64,000 nucleotides of DNA, taken from assembly GCA_018697195.1 (NCBI GenBank), contig JAGMWU010000145.1:431-64430 (forward strand), read 5' to 3'. This document shows, one piece after another, positions 44,978 to 57,366 of this stretch (position 1 is the stretch's first letter; the number at the start of each line of letters is the position of its first letter). Below the pieces are notes generated by a model, which made no database searches, was not told the DNA's origin, and was given only the letters and a program-made list of their open reading frames with translations. Position numbers and translations under genes: made by a program. The DNA is from Certhia americana. Taxonomy: Eukaryota > Chordata > Aves > Passeriformes > Certhiidae.

Positions 44978-45615
44978 CTGAAAGTATGTAAAAGCAAAAA
45001 CTTCCCTCTAAAATACTTAATTTTATTAGTGAAATGGTATCAAGGACAACAAATATGCAAAGAATTTCTTTGCTCTATGCTACTTACACATCATAAATAA
45101 GACAGTTGTTGTAAGACACAGTCCTTCACAGTCTTTCTATAAGCATACAGATTTGTCATTCTTTGATCAAAATAAGCTGCTTACCAATCAACAGCATGTG
45201 GCTTAAACATCACAAAAATGAGTGTCTATACTTTACATGGTAAAGCATTTTCTATAAATGTACACAGTCTCAAGAACATAAAATCCTATTAAAAAAGAGT
45301 GATTAAGCATCTTACAATCAAATTAGGTTATTTTACATTCCCTGTAATATGCTTTTCTTTTTCTTTTTTGTTTTTGTGGTAAAAATTACTTATGCAAAGA
45401 AAAATAAAAACAAATGAAAGCAAATAGTTAATATGGTATTATTTTTTTAACTGAAGGAAATAACTTCCCATGAAGTAAGGCAAGTAATTTGATTGTATTA
45501 AGTTGTTTTAAAAATAATCTACTTCATTTTAGGTATAAGTTTTAAAGGTATGACTCTTAAGAAATTTCACAATGATGAAACTGATTAAATTAATTCAGAG
45601 ACCACAAGCCATGTT
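44978..45615. other. No gene seen
   Basis: AT-rich sequence with no recognisable coding or repeat content. Confidence 0.45.
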
Positions 45616-46134
45616 ACAGAATCACAGAATGAACTAGGTTGGAAAAGACCTTTGAAATCATCAAGTCCAACCTATGACAACCTAACACCTCCTCATCAGC
45701 TAAAATATGGCACTGAGTGCCACGTCCAGTCTTTTGTTAAACACGTCCAGGGACAGTGACTCCACCACCTCCCTGGGCAGATGACTCCAGCGCACAATCA
45801 CTCTTTCAGTGAAGAATTTTTTTCAAACGTCTAACTTAAACTTCCCTTTGTGCAGCTTAAGACTGTGTACTCTTGTTTTGTCAGTGGTTACCTGGGAGAA
45901 GAGGCTGACCCCCACCTGACTACAACCACCTTTCAGGAAGTTGTATAGAGTGATAAGGTCACCCTTGAGCCTCCTTTTTTCCTGGCTAAACAACCCCAGC
46001 TCCCTCAGCCGATCTTCATAGGGCTTGTGTTCCAAGCCCCTCACCAGCCTCGTTGCCCTCCTCTGGACATGCTCAAGCATCTCAACGTCCTTCCTAAACT
46101 GAGGGGCCCAGAACTGGACACAGCAGTCAAGGTA
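45616..46134 (-). mobile_element. CR1 LINE 3' end, minus strand
   Basis: Reverse complement of the CR1 3' part: CAGAATCACAGAATG at the left end, AGGTTGGAAAAGACCT, and TGCTTGAGCATGTCCAGAGG in reverse near 46070. The reading frame keeps [20 protein letters not shown], a CR1 ORF2 C-terminal signature. Confidence 0.88.
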
Positions 46135-47308
46135 CTCAAGAACTCAATGTTTTAGCTTGACAAAAATATTTGGTTTGTCATTCTCTTCTTACATGCTTTT
46201 TCTTTAAAGAATGAAAAAAAGAATCTCTACTATAGAACTCCTCTGTAAATTAGAACTTTTTAACAAAATTATTTATCCTTTCAGCTTTGCATATGATTCC
46301 TTTTATATCACCCAACAGGTATCAGAGATGACGATGAAGAGGTAACAGTTAAGGCCATCCAAATGTAGATTAAATGTCTAAAGGGCTGTCTTTGATGCGG
46401 GTGATCAGAAAATGTTTTGTATTTAGCTACTGCTTTTTTACAGGGGTGGTACCTGAAATGCATCTTTGCTTTCACATATAAATCTCTTCTAGTAACAAAA
46501 AAAAAAGTAAAAATGGAGTTTTAGTATTTTAACAAATGAATAAAAAAATCCTTCTGAGAAATAACTTGCATTCTTGTCTACAGTATTGTGGTGGCAAATA
46601 GCAATAGAGAAAATGTAAAATTTAGATAAAAATAAGTAATAGTATAAACAGTTCTGGAAAATACCACATTATTTTAAGAAGGCACTAAAACTTCTGCTCA
46701 TGCTCCCATAGTTTTTTAAACAAGTAAGAAAAAATATTTTCATAATGGCACCTGTACTATTTGCAGCTGAACAGACACACTGCAGTACGGCTCAAAACAA
46801 AGTTGTAAATTATAATATCATATAAATGTGCTCACTTCTGGAAGGACAAAAATAAAAAACAAAACAACCCCAAAATAACCCAGTAAGCTAACCTATTACC
46901 TATAACATAGCAATGTTCCTTTTTGGAACAGAAAAGTTTCATGCATTGTTCAAGTACTTTAAAAGAAATAATTATTTTAAACATAACAGTGAGAAATTGT
47001 TTTAAATAAAACCCCAGAATCTCAAGCAGTAAGCAAATGAAAAACAAACTAGTCAGTGGGCATTTAACATAAGAACCATAAAACTGTGTTTATGTTTAAA
47101 AATAATTTTCTTTTATAACAGAAGAAAATGTGTACATTTATGCACCATTTTGAAACACATCAAACAGTACACATTGAAGGTTTTGTGGATTTTTAACTCA
47201 AAAAATAAACCAGTACAAAATTCATGAACAGGCAGAACTTTAAACAATATTTGATGCATATATTCAGCTTTTTTTTTTATAGTACAGGTTTACATCTTTC
47301 AGTTTCTA

Positions 47309-47314
47309 TTTATT
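47309..47314 (-). terminator. Candidate SREK1 poly(A) signal
   Basis: TTTATT on the plus strand is AATAAA on the minus strand, about 300 nt after the SREK1 stop. It is a candidate only; other sites further on are possible. 46135-47300 holds no other gene and may be 3' UTR. Confidence 0.4.
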
Positions 47315-47610
47315 TGTAACAGAAAATGGCAAAACTTAAATAATCTTACAAGTAAGTACAGCCATCATGGAGATCCATTGATTTTCAGACATGAATAGTT
47401 CTGATGTAATCTGCCTTTTCAGGGTGTAACTACTGGTCTGTGCTCTCTTGCTTTACAGCAAGAAATTGACAAAGCTGTCACTAGAATCGGAAGAGCTACT
47501 AGTTCTCTCACCATGTTCAGGTTGATTACTTTGATATTTTCTTCCTTGTTCTGGGAAAAAAAAAGCTTCAGATTTCATCCCTTAGTTGAGTCAGAGGTCC
47601 ATTTTTTGCT

Positions 47611-47763
47611 TTAAACCTCTTCCATTTTAATTGAGAGGTTTTCATCATTTGGTCGACAGTTCCCATTCTGTTGTAGTTTGACTTCACCAATCCTTTCTGT
47701 ATCTCTAATGCCTACCTCCTTGTCAGTTTCTGAATTCTGATCCTCTTCAGTGTGATCTTTGTC
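47611..47763 (-). CDS. SREK1: SREK1 last coding exon
   Basis: Minus-strand acceptor TTTGGTAG at 47764 and beyond. The exon encodes DKDHTEEDQNSETDKEV and ends with QQNGNCRPNDENLSIKMEEV-stop (TAA at 47611-47613). The Q-x-N-G-N-C-x-x-N-[ED]-E-N-L-S ending is that of vertebrate SREK1. The protein is a nuclear SR-related splicing regulator with RRM domains (outside the window) and charged C-terminal repeats. It starts in phase 0, matching the end of the exon at 49152. Reading frame intact. Confidence 0.9.
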   Translation of the reverse strand, partial: DKDHTEEDQNSETDKEVGIRDTERIGEVKLQQNGNCRPNDENLSIKMEEV

Positions 47764-48419
47764 CTACCAAAGATAAAATTATTTTTAAAAAAATTCTCAT
47801 AGCATTACAAGATATGACTTCCAACCAATTACTGGTATTTTGATTGCCTCAATTTTTACATGCCTTGTTTCAGCAATTTTCAGACTAGAGGTATCAGGGT
47901 TTTTAAAATTTTTAAATTAAAAATTTTTAAGTCTTTTTTATTTTTTAATTGGCTGAAGTTAGGCACTCATAATAACCTGTCACCCAAGAAATAAGTGCCA
48001 TAAAGTTATCTGTCTTTATGATGAATATTCAGGTAATACAGAACAAGCAGTATCATGGCACCTATGAGAAAAAGCTCCAGAAATCAGGACTTCAACATAT
48101 TTTAAAAGTAAAACAGAACTGCAATTTTTCTTTTATATTTTTTGTCAGGTAACTGATAAATTTTAAGAGAGTTCTTGGGTAAGACAATTACTTAAGCGTG
48201 TGGACAGAGTCACCTAAATCAGCTGTTTAATAAAAGTTGAATAATTCTGAGTACCACAAACTACTCTTTAGAAGCATGTTGGGTTTTAAATTATAAGATC
48301 AAACATTTGAAGATGTTTCTTTTCTTAATCACACCACCTTCTATTTTGCAAAGGAAAAATCCCTTACTACTCTTTCCTCAAATCTTCAGCTTTATTCTTG
48401 CAGAGTCAAATATGCAGTC

Positions 48420-48960
48420 CAGGACCAAAGCAACCAGAGAGAGGCTGAATTGCATAATGAAAGTTTATTAAAAATCTTTTAAGATCAAAAGCCTGTGCTA
48501 GTTTTGGCTGGGATGGAGCTAATTTTCTTCACAGGAATTAAAAGATGGGGGAAGGAGGGGGGGGGGGGGGAACACACTCAATCTGAGCAATGATGTTTGT
48601 CTTCCCAAGTAACTGTTACACATGATGGGTCCTGCTCTCCTGGAGATGGTTAAACACCTACCTGCCCATTGGAAGGGGTGAATGAATTCCTTGTTTTGCT
48701 TTGCTTGTGTGTGCAGCATTTGCTTTCCCTGTTAAACTGTCTTCATCTCAACCCACAAGTTTTCTCTCTTTTAGTCTGATTTTTTCCCTCATCCCATCTG
48801 GGAGAAGTGGGTGAGAGAGCAGCTGTGTGGTGCTTAGTTGTTGACCAGGGTTAAACCATGACACAGGCAAACTAACCCTGAACCTGCTGCTTAATTAAAC
48901 AATCACCTTTATGCCTGCCCATACAGATAGGCAGCCAGCCAACTCCTAACATACGACACA
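48420..48960. mobile_element. LTR region with solo LTR 48494-48862 (+)
   Basis: TGTGCTAGTTTTGGCTGGGATG at 48494 to GGGTTAAACCATGACA at 48862 are typical avian LTR ends. A G-run of about 15 lies at 48555. It sits in the SREK1 intron between 47764 and 49151, flanked by other LTR-like sequence (reverse poly(A) signal GTTTATTAAAA at about 48463). Confidence 0.6.
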
Positions 48961-49151
48961 GAAAAGAGAGAGAAACCAAAACAAAGTGTTTCAGTAACCT
49001 ATTCACACAAGCTCCATCAACTGGAAATACTTTGATAAAGAAAACAGGGAGAAAAGAAGGGGGAGAAAAAGAAAGATAAAGAAGGGAGGAAATTCCAATA
49101 ATTGTTCCACTTGCAGCACTCCACTCTTTATCACCTGGTCACAAAGCTTAC

Positions 49152-49281
49152 CTTCAAAGTAGTGGTGCTTTTATCAGATTTCTCCTTTCTCTCTTTTTCT
49201 TTACTAATTTTTTTCTTGAAGTATTCCCTTTCTCTTCTTTCATTATTTGTATCTCTTTCTCTTTTTTTCTCTTTCTTGTTT
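49152..49281 (-). CDS. SREK1: SREK1 exon, Lys/Glu/Arg-rich
   Basis: 130 nt between CTTAAACAG and GTAAGC on the minus strand. One base completes an Arg codon, then the exon encodes NKKEKKRERDTNNERRERE and ends SDKSTTTLK at a codon boundary. Human SREK1 has R-N-K-K-D-K-K-R-E-K-E-R-D at this place. It is highly basic and acidic, consistent with a disordered protein-interaction region. Frame intact. Confidence 0.88.
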
Positions 49282-49928
49282 CTGTTTAAGAAAATTTTTA
49301 CTCAAATCAGAATTTGATCCCACAGCAACAAATGTACTACCAATGCATACTCTGACTGTACTGTACAGTAAATTGTACAATAACTATGAATGTTGGTATC
49401 CTGGTTTGCTTTCTTTCAGAAAGGTTCAGTCACTTTCAAGCATTACAAAAATTCCTTCACAAAGACAAGGGAAGAGAGCTAAAGAATGTATGTGTTCGGT
49501 ACACATGGTATTTGCAAAGAGCTAACAGAATTAAAACTCTCCAGTTGAAAGCATACCAAAGATCAAATCCATAAAGGGCTTTTTGGTCTGTTTTAACTTA
49601 GAACTGAATCATATTGACCAACTGAAATTATCTGAGATAACTAATGAAAAGGCAGTAAATCAATGAAAATACTTCCCAGATTGTTTTCAATATATGTATC
49701 TGCATCTACTTTTGAGTGTTCTGTTTCCTGAAAAATAGATCTTTTCCTTAGAAATGAAAATTACTAAAGAGCTTCTTCCAAACTAAAAAACCAAAAACCA
49801 GAAGAAACACAAATGGATTTAGCTCCTTTCATAACAGTGATGTCTATATCACATTTCAATTTAACAAAAATACTACAACTTTTTCCTCCTTTACTGCTCA
49901 TTAACTTTTATGTTTACGGCAAACTGAC

Positions 49929-50015
49929 CTTCTCGGAGAAGGAGTTTGTGAAGACTTTTTTTTTGTTGTTTTAGGAGACTTGGAGAGACTTCTACTCTTC
50001 CTTTTACGCCTTTCT
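49929..50015 (-). CDS. SREK1: SREK1 exon, RS-rich
   Basis: 87 nt (29 codons) between TTGGTCCTCCAG and GTCAGTTT on the minus strand. Starting phase 2, ending phase 2. It encodes ERRKRKSRSLSKSPKTT then KSSQTPSPR, corresponding to the R-S-R-S-x-S-R-S-P segment of SREK1. RS-type repeats mediate contacts with other SR proteins and are phosphorylated. Being a multiple of three it could be skipped without a frameshift. Frame intact. Confidence 0.88.
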
Positions 50016-50167
50016 CTGGAGGACCAAGAAATTCAAGATCACCAAAGAAGAAAAATAATAAACTCAGCAACTGGATAAAACCAGAAAGCTCTTAAAATGA
50101 TCTGACACAACTAAGTAAATATTCCTGTATTTAACATTATCTATGACCAATAATATATGAACCATAC

Positions 50168-50994
50168 TGTAGTGGTTTTGGTTTGTTAATTTGAAATTTT
50201 TTAATTAAGAGTAAAGTAGGTTTAAATTTAAAAGTAGTAAAAACTTTATTAACTAACACTAAAAGGAAAAAAAAAGAATAAGAATTAGAATGAAACTTTT
50301 AAAACATTCTTCCTCCCTCCTTACTAACTATTTTTTTATTGACAATATAAAAAGACAAAGTCTGGGATTTTTAGTCAGTTTACTAATTTGAAATAATTAT
50401 TTTTGAATTTATTAAGGGCAGGATTTATGTTGTGGAAGTTTTATTTGGTTAGGAAAGAGTTATGTTTTTTTTATAGGATTTTTGTTGGACTGTTGAGTAG
50501 TTTATGGTGTCATATTTTAAAGCTGTGCTGGGGGACAGGATCTTGGGGCCTGAGCCGAAGTTCAATTCTGGCTGTCTGGCTGTGCTGGGGGGGGGGGGGG
50601 GTGTGAACGGCTAGGATCTTTTCAGCCTGGTGCCGGCAGCTGCCGGGCCTGGCTCAGCCCCTCCCTTTGCTGCGTGAGCCCGTCCCGGCTCGGCAGATTT
50701 CAGCAGCCGGGGACCGGCCAGCCTTTCCCCACCCCACCTCTCCTTCCCCCCCTTACCCGGCCAAGGGGGGCGGGGGGGGGGGGGGGGGGGGGGGGCGCTG
50801 GAAGAACTCGGCTCGGTCCACCCATACGAAAGAGCTGGGCCGAGCCTCCTACCTCTCCCACCACCGGAAATTATAAAGGTCAGATTCCTCGGATCTCACT
50901 TCAAAATGTGTATTCACGAAGGCGTATCAGCCCTTTTCATTGGTTTAATCATGTGTCAATATTCAAAATTGGCCAATTAGGCCAAACCAAAACA
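50168..50994 (-). mobile_element. LTR-G copy with long G runs
   Basis: Reverse complement of LTR-G: the left end TGTAGTGGTTTTGGTTTG matches the LTR's 3' end. AACTTTATTAACTAAC (about 50248) carries the reverse poly(A) signal, and GGTTTAATCATGTGTCAATATT near 50950 the promoter-proximal part. G runs at about 50588-50602 and 50767-50798. Confidence 0.7.
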
Positions 50995-52639
50995 CATACA
51001 AACAAAAAAAAAATATCACGTTTCAGTTTGATGGGAAAGGAGAGAATGGAAGTGAGAAGTAAGAAAAAAAGTTGTGCCCTTCCTTTCAGATTTTAGTTTT
51101 ATGCTTATGCTCACATGCTTGTACTTATATGTGATAACAATGGAAACACACTGAATTCACTAATCCTGTACTAAGTTTCTTCAGTCAGGAAAATAATACA
51201 ATTGAATGAAAAGGCATAAACTTGAGCAATACAAACTTCAAAAATTAACATTGCAAGCTTAAGATTGCTTGAATTCCAGTTCAGCATGACTGAAATTTAA
51301 TTCCTGAATACATAAGCTAGCATTCATATAGGTTTAGTAGCAAGCAGTGCAAAATGAATCTCAAGCTATTGTCAAAATCAAAATGAAAATGTTAATATCT
51401 ATTGTTTTCCTAGCAGTCCATGCTCAGCAAACCTGTGCATTATTCTATAACACACTGAAGAGCTCTTATTACTTTACAAAACAACTGTTTTATACAGATG
51501 TATGAAATTTGATGAAGTTGCTGTTATGGAGTTTGATCTCAAATAGAACAGAACATTAAATAACTGGTTGCGAACATACCGAGGCACATGTTAAAATAAA
51601 GTAAAAATTGAGAAAGTAAAAGCTTCATTCAACATAAACATACTACCTATCTGTCAAAGATGACTCTTTCCTATCACCTCTTCATAGGGCAGGAAAAGCA
51701 GACAGCAAAAACCAACAAAGACAACAGGGAAGTTAAAAACAAATTGTCAGGGCATTTTAAGATACAACACAAAATTTATGCCTATGCGTACCAGCTTTTG
51801 AAATTCCCACTGATTTTCTTTAATATTTAGGAAGGCCAAGAAAACAACAGTTATTAGATAAATTACAAAAGCATATATTAAGATGTACCTAGTATCACTA
51901 TTTAGATTCATACTTTGACAGTATCATCTAGCTTGATCTGATGCTGCACAGGACAAAAGTTCATAACTATTTTTTTCAGCAAGTTTTTAAGTTTGATTAA
52001 ATTTTTGGTAAACAAAAATATAGAGTGGCCTCAAAATCATGGGAAAACCCCCCACAATCATTGATCAGCTATTCACTGGTTAACATGCACCTCATTTTGA
52101 ACATACTCACATTTATCATCACCTTTTTTTCAGATGGGGACACTGGAAAATAACATATTGTTCTGACAGCGTTCCCACTTGGTTTACACTGCGTACATTC
52201 CCTTTATTTTCTTTTCCTGCATACATATCTGTGAGCAACCAAGTAAGTGTCCTAGCAATTTTGTTCCAACTAGAAACTGTTTATTCATTAAATCAAATTT
52301 TCAGTTTCTGCTTTTCATATTTCAAGTTGAAGAACTACATCTATGTCTAAGACCATTCCTACCTATGTTACATTTGTCTATAAAAAGATTTTTGTGTGCC
52401 TGTTTTTATTCACACTCTTAAGGAACACTAATACAGCAAAATTTAAGGAAAAATAGTTTGAAAAGTTTGATACTGATTTTCTGACTCTAAATCATACACA
52501 GAACTAACATTCTTTTCTCAAAGGAAAAATTCCACAGGGTAATGACTGGAGCCAATTTCCTGCTGATTTAAATAAAGTTCACTAGAAATCACTCCAAGAT
52601 TTGCCTTAGACCAGCATCAGGTCTAACAGTGCTAGAATT

Positions 52640-53160
52640 TTTTGAATTCTGAGACAGACAGAAGCTTTGAGGCAGTTATTTCACAACACCTGTCTCCAAA
52701 TAGTAGTACTTGGAAGAATGGTGGTAGTGTGGAATAACTCTCCCTCTACTTCCGCTCTCATGAGTGTTGAGTAATATATTCTGTGCAGATAGCTCAGTGT
52801 GCAGCTGCAGTGCGAGCTGCAGATTAAACTCTGGGTGGTGGGAAATAGCGGGAGCCCCAGGAAGAGGCTGTGAACTGGCACTGACCTTTTGTACAACAAA
52901 GGGCACAGGGACCTGTAGCACCAGCCAGGTGACCGGACACTCAGAGACACAGCAGGAGCTGAGGACTCAGCAGGAAGACCCCAGACTATTGTGCAGATAG
53001 ACTGGAAGGATATAAAAGCCCAGGGATTTGGTTGCTTGGGGTCCCTCCTTGGAGGCACCAGATTGAGCTGTTTCTGTGTTAGTACACCATGAATAAATTG
53101 TTATAAGGAATCAGATGTCTGAGACTCTGCTACGGGAAACCTGGGGTTGAGCCGGTAACG
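52640..53160 (+). mobile_element. LTR-like fragment
   Basis: GGATATAAAAGCCCAGGG (TATA region, about 53009) and CCATGAATAAATTG (poly(A) signal, about 53088) in the right order and spacing, ending TTGAGCCGGTAACG. The 5' end is uncertain. Confidence 0.5.
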
Positions 53161-53189
53161 AAATCATATGAGAGTGGGGTGTGTAAAAA

Positions 53190-54055
53190 ACACAATAAAC
53201 TTGCTTATCAACAACCTGGACAAAGGGATAGAATGTACCCTCAGTAAGTTTGCTGATAGTACAAAACTGGGGGGAGTTGCTGATGCACCTGAAGGCTATG
53301 TTGCCATTCATCAGGACCTTGATAGGCTGGAGAGTTGGGCGGACAGAAACCTAATGAAGTTCAACAAGGGTAAGTGTAGCGTCCTACACCTGGGGAGGAA
53401 TAACCCCAAGGACCAGTACAGGCTGGGGCTGACCTACTAAAGAGCAGCTTTGTGGAGAAGGACTTGGAAGTCTTGGTGGATGACAAGTTGACCATGAGCC
53501 AGCAGTGTGCCCTTGCGGCCAGGAGGGCCAATGATATGCTGGGGTGCATTGGGAAAAGTGTGGTCAGCAGGTCAGGGGAGGTGATCCTCCCCCTCTATTC
53601 AGCCCTACTGAGGCCACATTTGGAGTGCTGTGTCCAGTTCTGGGCTCCTCAGCACAAGAAAGACAAGGAGTTACTGGAGAGAGTCCAGTGGAGGGACACT
53701 AAGATGCTGGGGGGGGGGGGGGGGGTCTGGAGCATCTCTCTTATGAGGACACACTGTAGGAGCTGGGCGTCTTTAGTCTAGAGAAGACTCAGAGGATATC
53801 ATCGCTACATATAAATATCTCAAAGGTAGGTGCCAAGAGAATGGTTTAAGACACTTTTCAGTGGTGCCCAGTGACAGAACCAGGAGCAATGGCCATAAAC
53901 TAAAACAGGAAGTTCCATCTCAACATGAGGAAAAACTTCTTTATGTTGTGGGTGGCAGAGAACTGGAACAGGTTACCCAGGGAGGTTGTGGATTCTCCCT
54001 CTCAGGACACAGTCAAAACTCACCTGAACACATTTCTGTGTAACCTGCTCTAGGT
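53190..54055 (+). mobile_element. CR1 LINE fragment
   Basis: Conceptual translation includes LDKGIECTLSKFADSTKLGG and KCSVLHLGRNNPKDQYRLG, plus nucleotide hallmarks ATGGTTTAAGACACTTTTCAG-like and GGAGGTTGTGGA. It is CR1 ORF2 C-terminal sequence with a 17-G run at about 53710. No octamer tail. Confidence 0.87.
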
Positions 54056-54076
54056 GACCCTGTGTTCCAGTGTAGT

Positions 54077-54722
54077 CTAGATCAATCCACAGCAGATTGT
54101 GGGGCTGTGTTTCCACCCCTGGAGCAGTTGGTTCCAGGTGTATTGGATGCCCCTCCAAATGAAAGCAAATTGTGTCCTGCACTCTGCCACCAAAGGGATT
54201 GAAAAAAATGCATTAGTAATATCAGTTGTGGCACCATTTGGCTGCTTTTGATTCCAGTTCATATTGAAGTTCCAACATGTCTGGTACAGCAGCACTCAGA
54301 GGTGGTGTGACTTCATTCAGGCCACAGTAGTCTACTGTCAGCCTCCATTCCCCATTAGATTTTCACACTGGACATATGGGGCTGTTAATGGGTGAGTGGG
54401 TCCTGCTGATCACTCCTTGGCTCTCCAGTCAATGAATTAATTCATGGATGGGAGTTACAGAGTCTCAGTTGGTGCGATATTGACACCGATGCACTGTCCA
54501 AATTGCTGGTATTGCAAATACCAGCAATTGGTATTTGCTGGTCTTCAACCTGCAGCAATCCCATGATGAAGGGATGGATCTTCTGAGAGGCCAGGCAGGG
54601 TGGATAACTGTTTGATCTTTTTTGTATTCACAGTAGCTACACCAAAAGCCTATCAAGACCCTTTTGGATCCTTGAAATACCCTCTCCTGAGGTAGTCGAT
54701 GCCAAAGATACAGGCCAGTCAC
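54077..54722 (-). pseudogene. ERVL-like reverse transcriptase N-terminal remnant
   Basis: The minus strand encodes segments including ATTDITNAFFSIPL (first RT catalytic Asp) and FAFIWRGIQYTWNQLLQG, spread over at least two frames. No YMDD region is present because the element is truncated by CR1 at about 54060. Confidence 0.6.
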
Positions 54723-54760
54723 AATGGTGTGCTTTTCCTATTTGTCCTGTTAAACTCACC

Positions 54761-55210
54761 TCAGCCTCTAATACAGGCAACTCCTGGCCCCCCCGTCACT
54801 CCAGAGATGCAGATGGATTCCACACTCTTGTGCCTTGATGGCATCAGTGTACACTGTGCACCGGTATCTACGAAAGCTTTATACTTCTGTGGATCTGCTG
54901 TGACAGGCCATTGAATCCACACAGTCCAGTGTACCCAATCATCCTTTTCCTCCTCCTGACCGAAGGCAGGGACCCTCTGTTCCTGTTCCTGGTCAGAGTA
55001 GTCACTGACCTTTGAATCAGAAGTGTCCTCAACAGGGTTAAAGGAAGTGATTTCAGTTCTTTTGTCTGAGATCACTGATTGCCTTCTTTTCTCTCTGCAG
55101 CAACTACATGGAGTCATTTTGGATGACCCTTTCTTAACAGCCCTCTTCCCTCTCAGTTCATGGACATGGCCTCCCAGCTTAAAGGTGGGTTCACCATCCC
55201 ACTTCCTCAT
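54761..55210 (-). pseudogene. ERVL-like gag end and protease
   Basis: 149-codon frame. A Lys/Arg-rich gag end with CSCCREKRRQ is followed by an acidic linker and the aspartic protease active site FVDTGAQCTLMPS near the C-terminus. The protease would cleave the viral polyprotein; only its N-terminal half is in this frame. The plus-strand fragment at 57367-58320 carries the same arrangement. Confidence 0.62.
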
Positions 55211-56786
55211 GCCCTCCCTCTGGTCACGCAGAAAGAACCAGAGTTCACCACATGGCCTGAGCTTGGGACTTCCCTTCTCTCTGACCAGAGCAGGAGAGGA
55301 GTGATCTCTTGGGCTGCCCCTAAAAGCTGGGGTGCTGGCTAGTAGGGATGAGGAAGTACCCAGAGTTTCTTCTACATTTCAGAGCCAGAAGGATGCCATC
55401 TCTACAGTTGGTGTATCCATTTGTGGATAATACAATATTACCAAGCTGCTGGAACATGATGCAGGGTTGCTTTGAATCACATTCCTTCACATGGCCATTG
55501 TGCAAGGGACATCCTCTGGATCTTTAGGGACTCTGTCACTTTTTAGATCACTATAGACAATTTCCAGCACTGCTACTTCTCTCAAGTACTGGATACCTTT
55601 CTCTATAGTGGTCCACTTCCCTGGGGAGTTCACAAGATCTTCCTTAAATGGAAATCTTGCCCTCACGCTTGAGAGAAGCCAAAGGCTGCAAATTGCTACT
55701 TCTTTTCCAATTCCTCTTTCAATTTCCTGATCTTTAGCAAGGGATCCCAGCTGTTTGGCTTCATGACCTTCTGACTACTGACTGTTGGCCCCGTTATCCC
55801 ACCACTGAAGCAACCAGGCAGAAATCTGCTCACCTTGCTGGCAGCTGTAATCTTTTTGCAAGTCTTGAAGTTCTGATGAGGTCAGAGACCAAGTAACTTC
55901 AGTTTCCTGTTTGATTTGCCTCACTCCTTTCAATTTCTTTGTTGAAGGGCCTGCTTCTTGATCTAATCCCTCCTTTCCTACTGTTACTTCCTCTTCTTCT
56001 TCCTCCCTTACTAATCAGTAGTATGGGCCTGCAACTTTCCTTGTCCATTATTTTGTTTTCACTACTGGGGCAATTACTGTAGTTGCTGTGGTTTCAGTTC
56101 CTGTCTCAGCCATAGTGTCCTCAAATGCAGTTTGGTTTCCTGACTCAACTATAGTCCTGTGAGAGTATTGAACAGTGGCTCGGTAAACACAGGCCAGGCT
56201 CTAGTACAGGGCAAGAAGCTGCTGGTTTTCCTGGGGGTAAACAAGGCACCCTTCTATCAGTTGACAGGTCAGTTTATTAGGGTTGTTTACCTGTTTGGGT
56301 GTAAAGTCCCAGGCAATGGGAGGTGATAACTATCCTAGGAACCTGCCTAAATTCTTGCACTCACCCTGCCACACAGGAAGTGGATGCCTCAGGGCAAATT
56401 TCAATAGCTCCTCACCTAAAGGTTTTCTCTTACACCAGGATGATGACAGATTGCATGAATTCCATAGCATACCAACAGTATTAGCTAATATTAATAGTAT
56501 TAAACAGCTTACATAAGGATGAGCAAAGACCATGGAAGTCTGCAGTATAAAATCATTCACATCCACCCTGGACAGGGAGAAGGAGCTGTATTCATTCATT
56601 GTCATTGTTTGTCTTAATATGTTCCCAAACTCAGCAAAACAAAGTGATAAGCAGCGTAGCTGACAAACACCATGTCCCGCATAGGAGTTTGCTACTTGAT
56701 AACTAGTATTTACCATTTACTATAGCATGCAATATATATATGTATAACTGCCTTTATCTTATCCCACATTTGGGTGCCAAAAGGAC

Positions 56787-57359
56787 TGTAGTGGTTTCAC
56801 CTTGGCTAGGTGCCAGGTGCCCACTAAGTTGCTCTATCACTCCCCAGCGGGACAAGGGAGAGAATAAGATGGAAAACAACTAGTAGGTTGAGATAAGGCA
56901 GTTTACTAAAGCAAAGGAAAAAAACAAGCCAAAGTTTGCATGCATGTAAGCAAAGGGAAAAGTTAATCTCTCCTTCCCATCAGCGAGCAATGTTCAGACA
57001 CTTTCTCAGAAACAGGGCTTCAGCATGAGTAGCAGTTGCTTCAGAAGGCAAACACTGAAGAATAATAAATGTGCCCCCATTCCTCCTCTCTCCCTTAGCT
57101 TTTATATCTGAGCTGATGTCATATGATATATAATATCCCTTTGGTTAATTTGGGCCAGCTGCCCTGGTTGTGTCCCCTCCCAGGATCTTGCCCACTCCCA
57201 GCCCCTTGATGGAGGGAAGGAATGTTAGAGGGACAGCGCTTCTCAGCAGTAGCCAAAACACTAGTGTGTTATCAACACACTTCCAGTTACCAATGCTAAG
57301 CACATAATTGTGAGGGCTGCTAAGGAAAAATGAAGTCTAGCTCAGTCAGATCCAATATA
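56787..57359 (-). repeat. ERVL-like 5' LTR, minus strand
   Basis: From TGTAGTGGTTTCACCTTGG (reverse of the LTR's 3' end) to CAGTCAGATCCAATATA (reverse of its 5' end). The primer-site-like sequence lies 7 bp from its 3' end, so it is the 5' LTR of the fragment at 54060-56786. Confidence 0.68.
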
Positions 57360-57366
57360 CCCTGCT

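Larger units (their letters stand above)
54060..56786 (-). mobile_element. ERVL-like gag-pro-RT fragment with primer site
   Basis: Minus strand from the LTR end at 56787: a TGGCACCCAAATGTGGGAT primer-site-like sequence (56761-56779, tRNA-Lys-like), a broken gag (56.7-55.2 kb), a protease with VDTGAQCTLMPS (about 54835-54870) and an RT start with TDITNAFFSIPL (about 54195-54230). It is truncated at about 54060 by CR1. Many stops. Confidence 0.7.
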
